A stretch of DNA of 64,000 nucleotides from Roseibium album (GTDB taxonomy: Bacteria > Pseudomonadota > Alphaproteobacteria > Rhizobiales > Stappiaceae), in NCBI RefSeq assembly GCF_001404515.1, contig NZ_CXWE01000008.1, positions 248,001-312,000 of the forward strand, in the 5' to 3' direction. The notes beneath the pieces were generated by a model. The model had not been told where the DNA came from, made no database searches, and saw nothing but the letters and a program-made list of their open reading frames with translations. Made by a program: the position numbers and the translations under genes. Shown piece by piece: positions 1-7,986 of this stretch (position 1 is the stretch's first letter; the number at the start of each line of letters is the position of its first letter).

Positions 1-37
1 CAAAGATCTCTCTTCCGTCTTCGGTCTTATACATCAT
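1..37 (-). CDS. 5' end of a further gene of the monooxygenase operon (partial)
   Basis: Only the first dozen codons are inside the window. Two adjacent ATG codons (at 37 and 34 on the minus strand) are preceded by a purine-rich GGAGGAGC Shine-Dalgarno, and the visible peptide begins MMYKTEDGREIF. It lies 86 bp downstream of mimD on the same strand, so it is probably co-transcribed. In mycobacterial mim clusters the genes after mimD include a small hypothetical, an amidohydrolase, an alcohol dehydrogenase and a GroEL-like chaperone. The amidohydrolase is the likeliest identity from position, but twelve residues cannot prove it. Confidence 0.5.
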   Translation of the reverse strand, partial: MMYKTEDGREIF

Positions 38-123
38 GCTCCTCCATCATTTTGCTTTGCTTCCGGATCTAAAGAGGGAGCCGCGGCGCAGCGGTTACGC
101 ACCGTCGCGCCGTGGCAATCGTG

Positions 124-495
124 TCACTCGATGTATTCGAAGACTTCATCCATGTTGCCGAACAGGATGACCGTGTTGTCGTCAACACGGACCATTCGGC
201 CGTAGTGGGTTGACGTGTTGACCTCGAAGATTTCGGCGGTCATTTCACGACCCAGAAATTCGCCGATTTCATCCATCCTGAAGATCAGCTTGCCTTCACC
301 GTCGATGCGGATTGTTGCGGGGTTGTATGTCACGGTGACCTTGGGGTCCTCGCCCATAAACTCGGCGATGGCGCGCGCTTCCACGCTATCGTTCATCGTG
401 ACACCACACTGGTGGGAAATTGTCCTCTCGAACTTGATCTCGTCCATCGACTTGAAAATGTTCTGCTTCGACGCGTCGCGAGCGATATTTGACAT
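124..495 (-). CDS. mimD: Soluble di-iron monooxygenase coupling/effector protein (MimD/PrmD/MmoB family)
   Basis: This 123-residue protein matches the small cofactor-free regulatory component of soluble di-iron monooxygenases. That component binds the hydroxylase and tunes oxygen activation and coupling to NADH oxidation. Its length fits the family, and a motif typical of it is visible (TISHQCGVTMNDSVEARAIA, residues about 25-44). The start has a GGAG site 8 nt upstream. It follows mimC after 17 bp in the order hydroxylase alpha, reductase, hydroxylase beta, coupling protein, which is the mim/prm arrangement. Assignment to the propane/acetone/phenol-type subgroup rests on the operon order and the large subunit. 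Confidence 0.85.
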   Translation of the reverse strand: MSNIARDASKQNIFKSMDEIKFERTISHQCGVTMNDSVEARAIAEFMGEDPKVTVTYNPATIRIDGEGKLIFRMDEIGEFLGREMTAEIFEVNTSTHYGRMVRVDDNTVILFGNMDEVFEYIE

Positions 496-512
496 GGTGA
501 AATCTCCTATGA

Positions 513-1577
513 TTAGCGGCTGAGACCGAGTTCACCGAGGATCTGATCGATACGCTCGTGCGATACGGCTCTAACGTCTTCAAACGCGACGGGTTTTGAG
601 TGGGGTTGCGACCAGATGGGTTGCAGGTTCTGCACGGCCTTTTCGGCAAGCTGGCCATGCTTGGCGATCCAGGACTGAAACAGTTTCCTGTTGTGGTCCG
701 CGTGCTTTTCGTCGTTGACGAGCAGGAACATCAGGTCAATCGCGTTGGCGAGATTTCGTTCGTAATCCGCTTCGGCCGCCGAGATGACCGGAGGTGTGAT
801 GAAATCGTTGTTGGCCGCAGCCACCTGCATGAAGAAGCCGGAACGGATCAGCTCGCCGACAAGGGGTTCGAAGATGATGTTGATCGCGAAGTATTGCTCA
901 AGATAGTCCTCGCTCCCCATGATCGCTTCAATTGCTTCACGCGTGGGCTGCCAGACTGGATCTTCAAGCCAGCTCTTTTTGCCGAGATCGTCATCCCAAC
1001 CATCGATATCCATGCCGATTTCGGCGAGATACAACGTAATGTCCTGAGCCAGACGCAACTTGTAGCTCGAGTTGGTGAGCGTCGCGTTGTTGATCATCTG
1101 CGTGTAGCCATACCGCTGTGCCTGCATCAGCGACGTCCCAAGACCGAATTCGGCATGTTTCCAGGCGCCCAGATGTGCCTGCAGGACCCGGCACCAGGTT
1201 TTGTCAAAGGCTGCCGGAGCGCCTGCCTTGCGCGCATTCGAAATGACGTTCTGCACCATCGTCACGATCTTGGACTGACGTTGATAGTGCGTGCGTTCCC
1301 ATTCCTGATCCGGTGCACGAAACGCGTGCCAGTTCGAGCTGAGCGCTGCGGTGTAGTCCTTCTGATAGGCACCACCGGCCTTGCCACCTTCAAACTCGAT
1401 GATCCAGTCCTGGATCAGATAGCGTTCGGGATCGGGCTGCACGTCCACCGTGACGTCTTCATAGTGCGTTGCACGCTTCCCGCGCGGTTCAAAATAGTTG
1501 TACTTCCTGCTGTTTGATCCAACGAATGTCGCTGCGCCTGCAGCGCCGGATCCAACTGAGCTTGATGTTGCAACCAT
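513..1577 (-). CDS. mimC: Soluble di-iron monooxygenase hydroxylase beta subunit (MimC/PrmC)
   Basis: This 354-residue protein resembles the ferritin-like small hydroxylase subunit that packs against the di-iron alpha subunit but carries no metal site itself. A low-complexity Ser/Ala/Gly N-terminus (residues 1-20) leads into the conserved region with the motifs KYNYFEPRGKRATHYEDVT and QDWIIEFEGG. The middle is helical and includes LQAHLGAWKHAEFGL (about 133-147) and AANNDFITPPVISAAEADYERN. A GGGAGG ribosome site lies 9 nt before the ATG. Its position between reductase and coupling-protein genes matches mimABCD rather than the methane or toluene monooxygenase orders. Confidence 0.88.
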   Translation of the reverse strand: MVATSSSVGSGAAGAATFVGSNSRKYNYFEPRGKRATHYEDVTVDVQPDPERYLIQDWIIEFEGGKAGGAYQKDYTAALSSNWHAFRAPDQEWERTHYQRQSKIVTMVQNVISNARKAGAPAAFDKTWCRVLQAHLGAWKHAEFGLGTSLMQAQRYGYTQMINNATLTNSSYKLRLAQDITLYLAEIGMDIDGWDDDLGKKSWLEDPVWQPTREAIEAIMGSEDYLEQYFAINIIFEPLVGELIRSGFFMQVAAANNDFITPPVISAAEADYERNLANAIDLMFLLVNDEKHADHNRKLFQSWIAKHGQLAEKAVQNLQPIWSQPHSKPVAFEDVRAVSHERIDQILGELGLSR

Positions 1578-1627
1578 CGAAGTATTCCTCCCTGTGATAG
1601 TCCTTCAACTAGCGATCAGCCCGAATG

Positions 1628-2686
1628 TCAGTGGGCCGATGAACCGGTAGTTGGAGTGAATTTGTCGAAGAAAACGCGCTCGGTATCGAAGTCGTGCATG
1701 AACAGCACCGGCGTCAGGGCGTCTATCATCGGCGGTGGCCCACACGCGTAGACGTCTCCGTCGCCATCGATGCCCAGTTCCTTCAGATAGCGATCGACGC
1801 ATTCGTGCACGAAGCCCCGTTCGCCTGTCCAGGTGCCGTCTTCTTCTGCATGGCTGAGGACAGGGATGAACTCGACGGACGGATTTTTCTCCGTAATGTC
1901 CGTGATTTCCTTCATCTTGAAGAGATCATTCCGGGTGCGGGCGCCGTAGAAGAAGTGGACCGGCCGAGTTTCCCCACTGGCCAGGTGATCGTTCAGGATT
2001 GACCAGACGGGTGACATTCCGGACCCTGCTCCCACTAGGATAAGTGGTCCTTCTCGTCCTTCTCTTCGGAAGCACATTCCGTAGGGTCCCGTGACCTGGA
2101 CTTTGGCTCCGGCCTTGATCCCGCCTTCATCGAGTTCGTTGGAGAACTTTCCGTCGGGATACTTTTTGATGATGAAGGAGAGGTTTTCGGTTTCGCTCGG
2201 CGGATTTGCCATGGAGAACGAGCGTGTAATCGTCTCCCCCGCTTCCGTGGTGACCGTGATGTCGACATACTGTCCGGCCCAGAACTTGAGCGGCGAATGC
2301 AGTTTGATCTGAACGCCGCGGATATCATGCGTCAGTTTTTGAAAATCGACGATCTCGCCGGCATATTCCTTTACCGGGATCGACTTCGACAAAACTTCCT
2401 CGTCGTAGTTCAGCAGCTCTATTTCAATGTCGCTGAAGGCCAGCGTCCGGCACATGAGGACGTGACCGGTATCTCGCTCCATATCGTTCAGGGCGAATGT
2501 CGAGTAGTTCAGCATCTCGCTTTCGCCATCCAGCTGCACGCATTTGCAGGCAGAACATTGACCTTCCTTGCAGCCATGCGGCAGCGCTATTCCCTGACGA
2601 AATGCGGCATCGAGAATCGTTTCGTTCTCTGCCACCTCAAATTCCACACCTACCGGTTCCAGTCGGACATTGTAGGTTTCTGACAT
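1628..2686 (-). CDS. mimB: Monooxygenase NADH:acceptor reductase (MimB/PrmB)
   Basis: A 352-residue reductase that passes electrons from NADH through FAD and a [2Fe-2S] cluster to the di-iron hydroxylase. The N-terminal ferredoxin domain shows the cysteine set GCKEGQCSACKC plus a later MCRT. The middle has the flavin motif RSFS, and the C-terminal nucleotide-binding part has GAGSGMSP and YACGPPPMID. The ATG at 2686 was chosen because it opens the ferredoxin domain (MSETYNV) and has GGAGA 9 nt upstream. An in-frame extension further upstream overlaps mimA and has no family resemblance. It is separated from mimA by an 85-bp spacer holding a strong hairpin. Confidence 0.9.
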   Translation of the reverse strand: MSETYNVRLEPVGVEFEVAENETILDAAFRQGIALPHGCKEGQCSACKCVQLDGESEMLNYSTFALNDMERDTGHVLMCRTLAFSDIEIELLNYDEEVLSKSIPVKEYAGEIVDFQKLTHDIRGVQIKLHSPLKFWAGQYVDITVTTEAGETITRSFSMANPPSETENLSFIIKKYPDGKFSNELDEGGIKAGAKVQVTGPYGMCFRREGREGPLILVGAGSGMSPVWSILNDHLASGETRPVHFFYGARTRNDLFKMKEITDITEKNPSVEFIPVLSHAEEDGTWTGERGFVHECVDRYLKELGIDGDGDVYACGPPPMIDALTPVLFMHDFDTERVFFDKFTPTTGSSAH

Positions 2687-2734
2687 CAGCTCAGTCTCCG
2701 TATTCCAATATGCCGTGGCGCGTCTCACGGACTT

Positions 2735-2763
2735 GGGAAAACGGAGGCCATTTCTGGCCTCCG
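2735..2763 (-). terminator. Intra-operon hairpin between mimA and mimB
   Basis: Positions 2742-2763 form a perfect 9-bp inverted repeat (CGGAGGCCA / TGGCCTCCG, 4-nt loop). Read on the minus strand it starts 9 bp after the mimA stop and is followed by TTTTCCC. The U-run is short, so it is more likely a partial terminator or a 3' stabiliser that raises hydroxylase alpha over reductase than a full stop. Operon continuity is supported by the absence of another promoter-sized gap downstream. Confidence 0.6.
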
Positions 2764-2771
2764 CAATTGTC

Positions 2772-4436
2772 TTAAGTGCATGGATTGATGGTGAAGCCCT
2801 TGCGGTACTCGCCCACATGCGCATCCCGCTCGGCATCGGACATTGCCCGCAATGCGTTGAGGGGTGAGGCCAGCTGATGCCCGCGCACGTGCTCAAGCTT
2901 CCACTGATCCTTGTCGTCGAAGCGCAGGTGCGGCTGAGGCACCAGGGTTTCGCCGTCATCGCGGACAAAGTTGAGATCCTTGATCGCGTCGGCGAGGTCC
3001 CAGCCGTCGTAAACGGTTTCCCATTCACGCTTGCCGGAAAATTTACCCATCGCCGGTGTCGGCCGACCCTGATACTCGTCGGAGAAGGCATCCACGGCGG
3101 TCCAACGGTCCAGTTCGTGCGCGAAGGTGTGCCATTTGCCATCGATCTGGTCGATCACCATGTCCTCACGGATGAGGCACGGAACAAGGCATGACCAGCA
3201 ACGGTGCGGATACACATATCCGGTCTCTTCATTGAAGGTGATCACCTTCTCGCCGGGCTTGCTGAGTTTTTCGTACCACTTCCAGAAGTCGCCAAATTCG
3301 GCGTACCAACCCGGATACTTGTGCTCGAACCACTCGAAGTCCTTTTCCGTCTGGGCTTCGATCCGCCAGAAATTTACCGGCCAGCCGACAGCGAAGAACT
3401 GTGCGACCTTGTGGACGTATTTCTTGTCGGTGATACGCTTCCAGGCTTCCTGGACGTCATCGTGGTGGATCTTCACACCGTACTTTTCAAGCGGCAGCAT
3501 GTAAGTCCGGTAATAGTCTTCAAAGATCCAGCGGTGCCACATCTCCGCGTAGGATTCTTTCTCCTTGTCGCGGTTGGTTGTGCCGTACTCGATGAACGTA
3601 CCGATCGCCGCGTCGACAATGGCGTGGTTCTGCCAGAACGCGTAGCGGAGATCCCGCTCGAGAAGCAGGTGGTTTTCCGGTTCCTTCAGAGCTGCCATCA
3701 ACAGGGAGTGACCATTCCCGATATGACGGCTTTCATCCGACTGTACCGACAGGAACACGGTCGGCAGCGCATAGTCGCCATTTCTTGCCGCCTCGGAAGG
3801 CATCGCAACGAAAAGGGTATTGGTGAACGCCGTTTCTGCGACAACCGTCAGATACATGCATGCAGCAGTCATGGTATCGCCGGTGATGAAACCTTCACCG
3901 AATTGACGGCCGATCGTCGTGGCATAGCACTTGCCGAAGGCTTCTTCGGTGATATCGAATCCGGCAGGATCGATGTAGTTTTCCATGTACCACTTTTTCA
4001 GATTCATCTGGATCGTGGAGTGACGGAACTCGTCGACCATCTGCATGGTGAAGCCGGTACGAAGGTCCTCGCCCGGTGCCAGGCGGGCAACCATTGCCAT
4101 GGACCGTGCGGCGGAGATTTCCGGAAAGGGAATAATCGCAAGGAAGAGCTTCATCCACTCGATCCAGCGCGGCTCCACATTTCGGAACATGTCGCCGCGC
4201 AAAGCGGCATCCAGGGCACCGTAGACACGATTGTCCTTTTCCTCTTCCATCGGGAAGTAGGAACGAAGCACCTGCTTCATCGGATCGCGCGGGGCCTTGG
4301 TGATCTTGTAGTCGGTCGGAAATGTCGAGGCTTCCTGCACATAGGTAGGATTCCAACCAAGGTCAGATATTTTCTTGGTGGCCTCACCCACCGAGATGCC
4401 TCGTTGAGAGGTGATCTTGTTCAACGTTATTGCCAT
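2772..4436 (-). CDS. mimA: Soluble di-iron monooxygenase hydroxylase alpha subunit (MimA/PrmA)
   Basis: A 554-residue catalytic subunit. The two carboxylate/histidine metal motifs are intact: Glu106 with E136-F-R-H139, and Glu201 with E235-S-R-H238. This is the E...ExxH...E...ExxH pattern of bacterial multicomponent monooxygenases. The overall length and the mimABCD gene order point to the propane/acetone/phenol-oxidising mim/prm group and away from sMMO (alpha, beta, effector, gamma order) and toluene monooxygenases (six genes). The substrate is therefore likely a short alkane, ketone or phenol, but the exact one cannot be read from sequence. It is the first gene of the operon, with a long 5' region carrying possible sigma-54 promoters. 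Confidence 0.88.
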   Translation of the reverse strand: MAITLNKITSQRGISVGEATKKISDLGWNPTYVQEASTFPTDYKITKAPRDPMKQVLRSYFPMEEEKDNRVYGALDAALRGDMFRNVEPRWIEWMKLFLAIIPFPEISAARSMAMVARLAPGEDLRTGFTMQMVDEFRHSTIQMNLKKWYMENYIDPAGFDITEEAFGKCYATTIGRQFGEGFITGDTMTAACMYLTVVAETAFTNTLFVAMPSEAARNGDYALPTVFLSVQSDESRHIGNGHSLLMAALKEPENHLLLERDLRYAFWQNHAIVDAAIGTFIEYGTTNRDKEKESYAEMWHRWIFEDYYRTYMLPLEKYGVKIHHDDVQEAWKRITDKKYVHKVAQFFAVGWPVNFWRIEAQTEKDFEWFEHKYPGWYAEFGDFWKWYEKLSKPGEKVITFNEETGYVYPHRCWSCLVPCLIREDMVIDQIDGKWHTFAHELDRWTAVDAFSDEYQGRPTPAMGKFSGKREWETVYDGWDLADAIKDLNFVRDDGETLVPQPHLRFDDKDQWKLEHVRGHQLASPLNALRAMSDAERDAHVGEYRKGFTINPCT

Positions 4437-4615
4437 TCCTGGAGCCTCCTCAGCTCGTACCGGCGAACCGGTTCATGGATGGCAGCAGACAGCTGCCTGA
4501 CTGTCGGACCCGAAACATGCAGGTAGCAGGAGCAGGCACTCCCCCACTGCATGGGATCAGACGAATGACGGCAAAGGTTGAGCAGATTCACGCTGCAACG
4601 CGTGTCTCCTGGAAT

Positions 4616-4632
4616 TGCACCATGACTGCCGG
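4616..4632 (-). promoter_or_regulatory. Possible sigma-54 promoter, proximal
   Basis: Read on the minus strand this is CGGCAGTCATGGTGCAA, with GG and GC separated by exactly 10 bp as in -24/-12 promoters. It would start transcription about 170 nt before mimA. The -12 element is GTGC rather than the consensus TTGC, so it is weaker than the distal candidate. Confidence 0.3.
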
Positions 4633-4717
4633 CTGCTGGCCGTCCGGTGCTTAACCTCCCAATTCCTTCGTTCTTGGTGCACCTTGCTAGACAAGGCGCT
4701 GTTTTGTGCTTGAGGAA

Positions 4718-4734
4718 TTGCAAGGATGATTCCA
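4718..4734 (-). promoter_or_regulatory. Possible sigma-54 promoter of the mim operon, distal
   Basis: The minus strand reads TGGAATCATCCTTGCAA: a TGG, 8 bp, then a perfect TTGCA, which is the -24/-12 spacing of sigma-54 promoters. A start near 4708 would give a leader of about 270 nt. Several related monooxygenase operons are driven by sigma-54 with an NtrC-type activator. No such activator is in this window, so this is a motif call only. Confidence 0.4.
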
Positions 4735-5106
4735 GTTTTGGAACCAATCGAAGAAATCAAGAAAAATTAATCTCTCGAAACACATAAGAGACTGTTTTTT
4801 AAACGAAAATTATTTGAAGAAATATTTCCGGAAAACTACTTCGAGACCTCCGCCCGTCGACTGAGAAATTCTGACAGTGTAAAAGTGTTATGAAACTTTA
4901 CGTCTCTTTACATAGTTGTCCGCGCCAACTGATACATTTCTTGCGCCGGTCAGAAATGTTGGCAGCCGTACTTGGTTTTTGATTGTCTTCAGACCAGAAC
5001 ATCGTAGAAATATCTGAACCCGGTCGCAGACCGGTTATCGAACCTGCTGTCGCCTTCTCGACCTGCACCAAGCCCCCTCGTCGTCGATGCCCGGGGAAAG
5101 GAAGAA

Positions 5107-6048
5107 ATGAAGCTTGATAGGATATCTTTTGCAGGCTGCTATCGCGGTGCATCGCCCCAGTTGATCGCACACACCCAGCAGCTGTGGTCTGCAAGGGGAT
5201 TGGATCTGGAAAGCACCTGGCTTCGGACAGTCGGATCCTTGCGGGGGTTCCGGGCCGCCGATTTTCCGGAAGAAGAAGACAGCAGTGCCCCGATGGATGC
5301 GTTTTTCCTGTTTGATCAGGCGATCATCTGGGTGGCCTCGCTCCACTCTGCGGCCAACTGCATTGCCTCACTGCAGGATGTGCAGCTTGATCGGGCTCAA
5401 TGGTCAAGCCTGCAGGCAGTCACCTATCGACTGATGGAACAGCTCGACGCTGTCCGGATGCTGTTTCTGTCGGACTTGCCGATTCCGTCGATGCAGATCG
5501 CACGTTCAATTTCGGAAGATGCCGACATGGCATTGGCATTTCTGATCCGCCGCAAACTTGCACAACGCTTTACGGCGTGCCGCACAACAGAAGAAGCAAA
5601 CGAGTTCTGGCGTCGTCATATTTCAGGAGGCCGGGCGTTTCGTGTCGTTGCAGACCGGTTGTATGAAGTCGGCCTGGATTTCGGCAAGCAGGGAGACTAT
5701 TCCGACTGGCGTCGTGACACGCTGGCGATCTTGGGTACAGCCGCCCATACGTCGTTCCTCAGGCACTCACGCTCCGATGGTGCCGCGACTGAAAACGGGC
5801 AATTCAGGGATACCCATGACTGTCTTGAATTCGTGACGCTGCGTCTTCACGAGATGTGCGCCTATTCAAATGTTTTGCAGGAGCGGCTGTCGAAAGATCT
5901 GAAATACATCAGCAAACAACAGCCGCAGCCAGGCCTAAACCAGTCTCTTGCCATCTCGGCCGCAGCAATCAGCGAAATCACCGTGGAACACTGGCGCCGA
6001 ACAGTTGCAAGAGATCCATTCGGATTGTCAGGTCAACGAGAGAGCTAG
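5107..6048 (+). CDS. Uncharacterised 313-residue protein
   Basis: The start ATG has a good AGGAAGAA site just upstream. The product is soluble, mostly helical by eye, with no signal peptide or membrane segment. I recognise no catalytic motif. The N-terminal third contains LQDVQLDRAQWSSLQAVTYR and the middle is rich in Arg/Ala helices. It is transcribed divergently from the mim operon and converges with a small gene that overlaps its last four bases. It could be an accessory or sensor protein of region 5.1-8.0 kb. There is no basis for a function. Confidence 0.7.
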   Translation: MKLDRISFAGCYRGASPQLIAHTQQLWSARGLDLESTWLRTVGSLRGFRAADFPEEEDSSAPMDAFFLFDQAIIWVASLHSAANCIASLQDVQLDRAQWSSLQAVTYRLMEQLDAVRMLFLSDLPIPSMQIARSISEDADMALAFLIRRKLAQRFTACRTTEEANEFWRRHISGGRAFRVVADRLYEVGLDFGKQGDYSDWRRDTLAILGTAAHTSFLRHSRSDGAATENGQFRDTHDCLEFVTLRLHEMCAYSNVLQERLSKDLKYISKQQPQPGLNQSLAISAAAISEITVEHWRRTVARDPFGLSGQRES

Positions 6049-6233
6049 TGGCGACTTGTGTCGCTACCCTTTACTTCTCCGCGTGCAATCCATTGAGCAG
6101 CCATCACCAACGTACCCATGGCGAAGTCCTTGCCGTGTTCTTCAATCATTTCTTCGGAAATTTCCGATACCCGCCTGAAGAACTCGTCCTTGCTTTCTTC
6201 TTCGGGTGTCAGCTTTGGTTTCACGTCCTGCAT
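6045..6233 (-). CDS. Small acidic hypothetical protein (62 aa)
   Basis: A 62-residue protein preceded by a perfect AGGAGG Shine-Dalgarno 6 nt before the ATG, which makes it credible despite its size. It is strongly charged and helical (PEEESKDEFFRRVSEISEEM) and ends in a polar tail. It is the third gene of a minus-strand run with the WD40-like protein and a coiled-coil protein. Its 3' end overlaps the convergent gene at 5107-6048. Function unknown. Confidence 0.65.
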   Translation of the reverse strand: MQDVKPKLTPEEESKDEFFRRVSEISEEMIEEHGKDFAMGTLVMAAQWIARGEVKGSDTSRH

Positions 6234-6251
6234 TTTCTTCCTCCTACGTCC

Positions 6252-7382
6252 TTATTTGAACATCTGTTCGGGAAAGGCGACGATGCTGCTTTCCCCAGCC
6301 TTGTCGCCGACGGAAAGGTTTTCTCCATCCGGCGACCAACTCATTGTGGTTATTGCCTCGTTTGACGCATTCCTCAGCAGAAGTTCGTCTGGATCTCCAA
6401 TGGAGGTCAGCGCGATCATTCCGTTTTCATATCCGGCTGCGACCAGGTTTCTTGTTGGGTGTGAAGCAATGGCCTCCAGCACCACGAAACCAGGTTTTCC
6501 CGATGACAACGGAGATCCCGGATGGTCGTTTTCCGGCAAATCAGACACTTTCCATCCGACAAGACGGAAGGCTCCCGATGCGACGAGGGCACCTCCGGCG
6601 TCGTTAAAGTCGGCGTTGCGAACCTCTCTCGGAAAATTGCCAATTTTCTCCACCGTCCTGCCGACGCAATTAATCACCAGCATCGCTTTTTCTGCACATC
6701 CGCAAGCCACATGAGTGGATTGCGAATTCCAGTTCATCGACAAAATTTCGCCAACGCAGTCAGCGCTCCACTGTAGTTTCAAGTCTCTTGAACGCTCCAG
6801 GATCGAAATCGAGCCTTCTCCCCACGCCGCGATTTTTCCATCCCCGGCGATGCCGGAAAGGCAGGTAACCTGATGATCCAGTTTCAACGAAACCAGTTGG
6901 GCATCGTTCCCGGTGCCGGTGACGAAGACTTCGTTCTCGCGGGCGAAGACCAGGTGCTCGCCCGAGGGATCACCGTTGAATGCGCAAATGGGTCCGCTTC
7001 CAGACGACACACGTTCAATTACAAGTCCGCGGGCCGTTGCCTGTCGTATCGTGCCGTCCTTGCATGCGATCGCAAAACCCTGGGCGCCGAAGCGCGCAAT
7101 TGGCAGGTGCGTCAGCGCAGACACATCCAGAATTGATGCCGGTATCGGGTCGACTTTTCGCGGCCGGATCGTCGTTCGGCCACTCTCCTTGTCGATCACG
7201 GTCCGCCGGGCCGGCGACTCAGCGTCCGACGTCCGGACGATCGCCAGCTTGCCGGATGTCAACAGGAATGCAGCAAAGCTACCGTCTTGGCTAAAGATCG
7301 AATGAACCGGCTCTTCGTCAAAGGACCAGGACATGGCCAGCAGTTCAAATGCTGAGAGTCCTCTGGAACTTTGCTCATTCAT
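6252..7382 (-). CDS. WD40/beta-propeller-like repeat protein
   Basis: A 376-residue cytoplasmic-type protein without a signal peptide. It is built of degenerate blades of about 40 residues whose strands end in patterns such as GSFAAFLLTSGKLAIVRT, GDGKIAAWGEGSISILE, GALVASGAFRLVGWKV and SPDGENLSVGDKAGE. This is typical of a WD40-type propeller acting as a protein-protein scaffold. The ATG at 7382 was chosen because it has a GGGGAAA purine tract upstream; the longer in-frame extension is arginine-rich and lies over the neighbouring gene. Its start overlaps the end of the coiled-coil gene by 8 bp, implying coupled translation. Partner unknown. Confidence 0.72.
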   Translation of the reverse strand: MNEQSSRGLSAFELLAMSWSFDEEPVHSIFSQDGSFAAFLLTSGKLAIVRTSDAESPARRTVIDKESGRTTIRPRKVDPIPASILDVSALTHLPIARFGAQGFAIACKDGTIRQATARGLVIERVSSGSGPICAFNGDPSGEHLVFARENEVFVTGTGNDAQLVSLKLDHQVTCLSGIAGDGKIAAWGEGSISILERSRDLKLQWSADCVGEILSMNWNSQSTHVACGCAEKAMLVINCVGRTVEKIGNFPREVRNADFNDAGGALVASGAFRLVGWKVSDLPENDHPGSPLSSGKPGFVVLEAIASHPTRNLVAAGYENGMIALTSIGDPDELLLRNASNEAITTMSWSPDGENLSVGDKAGESSIVAFPEQMFK

Positions 7383-7662
7383 GATGTTTCCCCTTCGTTT
7401 TTGTTTCTTCGAGCAACTTATCGACCTGCTCCAACTCCGCCTCCAGCTCACTCAGGCGAGTAGCATTCGCTTCCAGATCGGGGGTCGCAGGCCTTTGATC
7501 AACGACCTCTTCCAGATCCGTCGCTGACAGGAGGGACAGAAAATCAGCGCCCCCGGAGACCTGCAAAAGACGATGATGTTCAGCGTTGGCGGCCGACAAT
7601 TCCTGCACAATGTGAAGCCGCTGGCGAAGAAGGTCCCCGATTTTCTGAGATTGACCTGACAT
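7375..7662 (-). CDS. Small coiled-coil protein (95 aa)
   Basis: A 95-residue charged helical protein with heptad-like stretches at both ends (ALA/LEU-rich residues 5-35, and LSELEAELEQVDKLLEETK near residues 70-88). This suggests a coiled coil. It is the first gene of the minus-strand trio with the WD40-like protein and the 62-residue protein, and is divergent from the 90-residue gene at 7717. No known family is recognised. Confidence 0.6.
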   Translation of the reverse strand: MSGQSQKIGDLLRQRLHIVQELSAANAEHHRLLQVSGGADFLSLLSATDLEEVVDQRPATPDLEANATRLSELEAELEQVDKLLEETKTKGKHHE

Positions 7663-7716
7663 TTGGCTTTCCTACATTTGGCGCGTCGAGTGAGATCGGA
7701 TCGGAGGACAGAAATC

Positions 7717-7986
7717 ATGCAGCAAACAGCAACCAGACAGTTCATTACGGCCGTAGCTAGCGTTGGCCGGGACATCCTTGGCGCCGGTCATCCGTTGATT
7801 TCCAAAATTGAAGCAGCCGGCACGACTGTCGATGCGGAGACAGTCGACGAGATACAAAAAGCGCTCTCCGCTCTTCCTGAAGAGACGCGCGACACTCTCA
7901 TGAGCGCCGTTCACAAACACATGCGCGAAGATATTTCGGCAATCTGGGGGCAACTTCCTCACGCCGAGAGCAATGAGCCCAACTAG
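7717..7986 (+). CDS. Small hypothetical protein (89 aa)
   Basis: A small helical protein starting MQQTATRQF. It contains two helical hairpin-like stretches (VDAETVDEIQKALSALPEET and a following MSAVHKHMREDISAIWGQL). The ATG at 7717 is preferred over an in-frame start at 7663 because of a GGAGGA site about 9 nt upstream. It is divergent from the coiled-coil/WD40 run across a 54-bp spacer. No family is recognised; it may be an adaptor or partner of the adjacent module. Confidence 0.6.
   Translation: MQQTATRQFITAVASVGRDILGAGHPLISKIEAAGTTVDAETVDEIQKALSALPEETRDTLMSAVHKHMREDISAIWGQLPHAESNEPN

Larger units (their letters stand above)
4437..5106. other. Intergenic region upstream of mimA, no gene seen
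   Basis: A 670-bp divergent spacer. The part at about 4740-4900 is clearly AT-richer than its surroundings, as expected for a promoter/enhancer region. It contains the two sigma-54-like sites listed separately. No reading frame here has a ribosome site or family resemblance. Confidence 0.6.

Noticed and set aside
1..4436. Soluble methane monooxygenase
   Set aside because: Gene order (alpha, reductase, beta, coupling) and the lack of a gamma subunit fit the mim/prm group instead.
3204..4526. Long plus-strand frame of about 440 codons
   Set aside because: It is antisense to mimA, has no family resemblance, and arises from the codon bias of the real gene.
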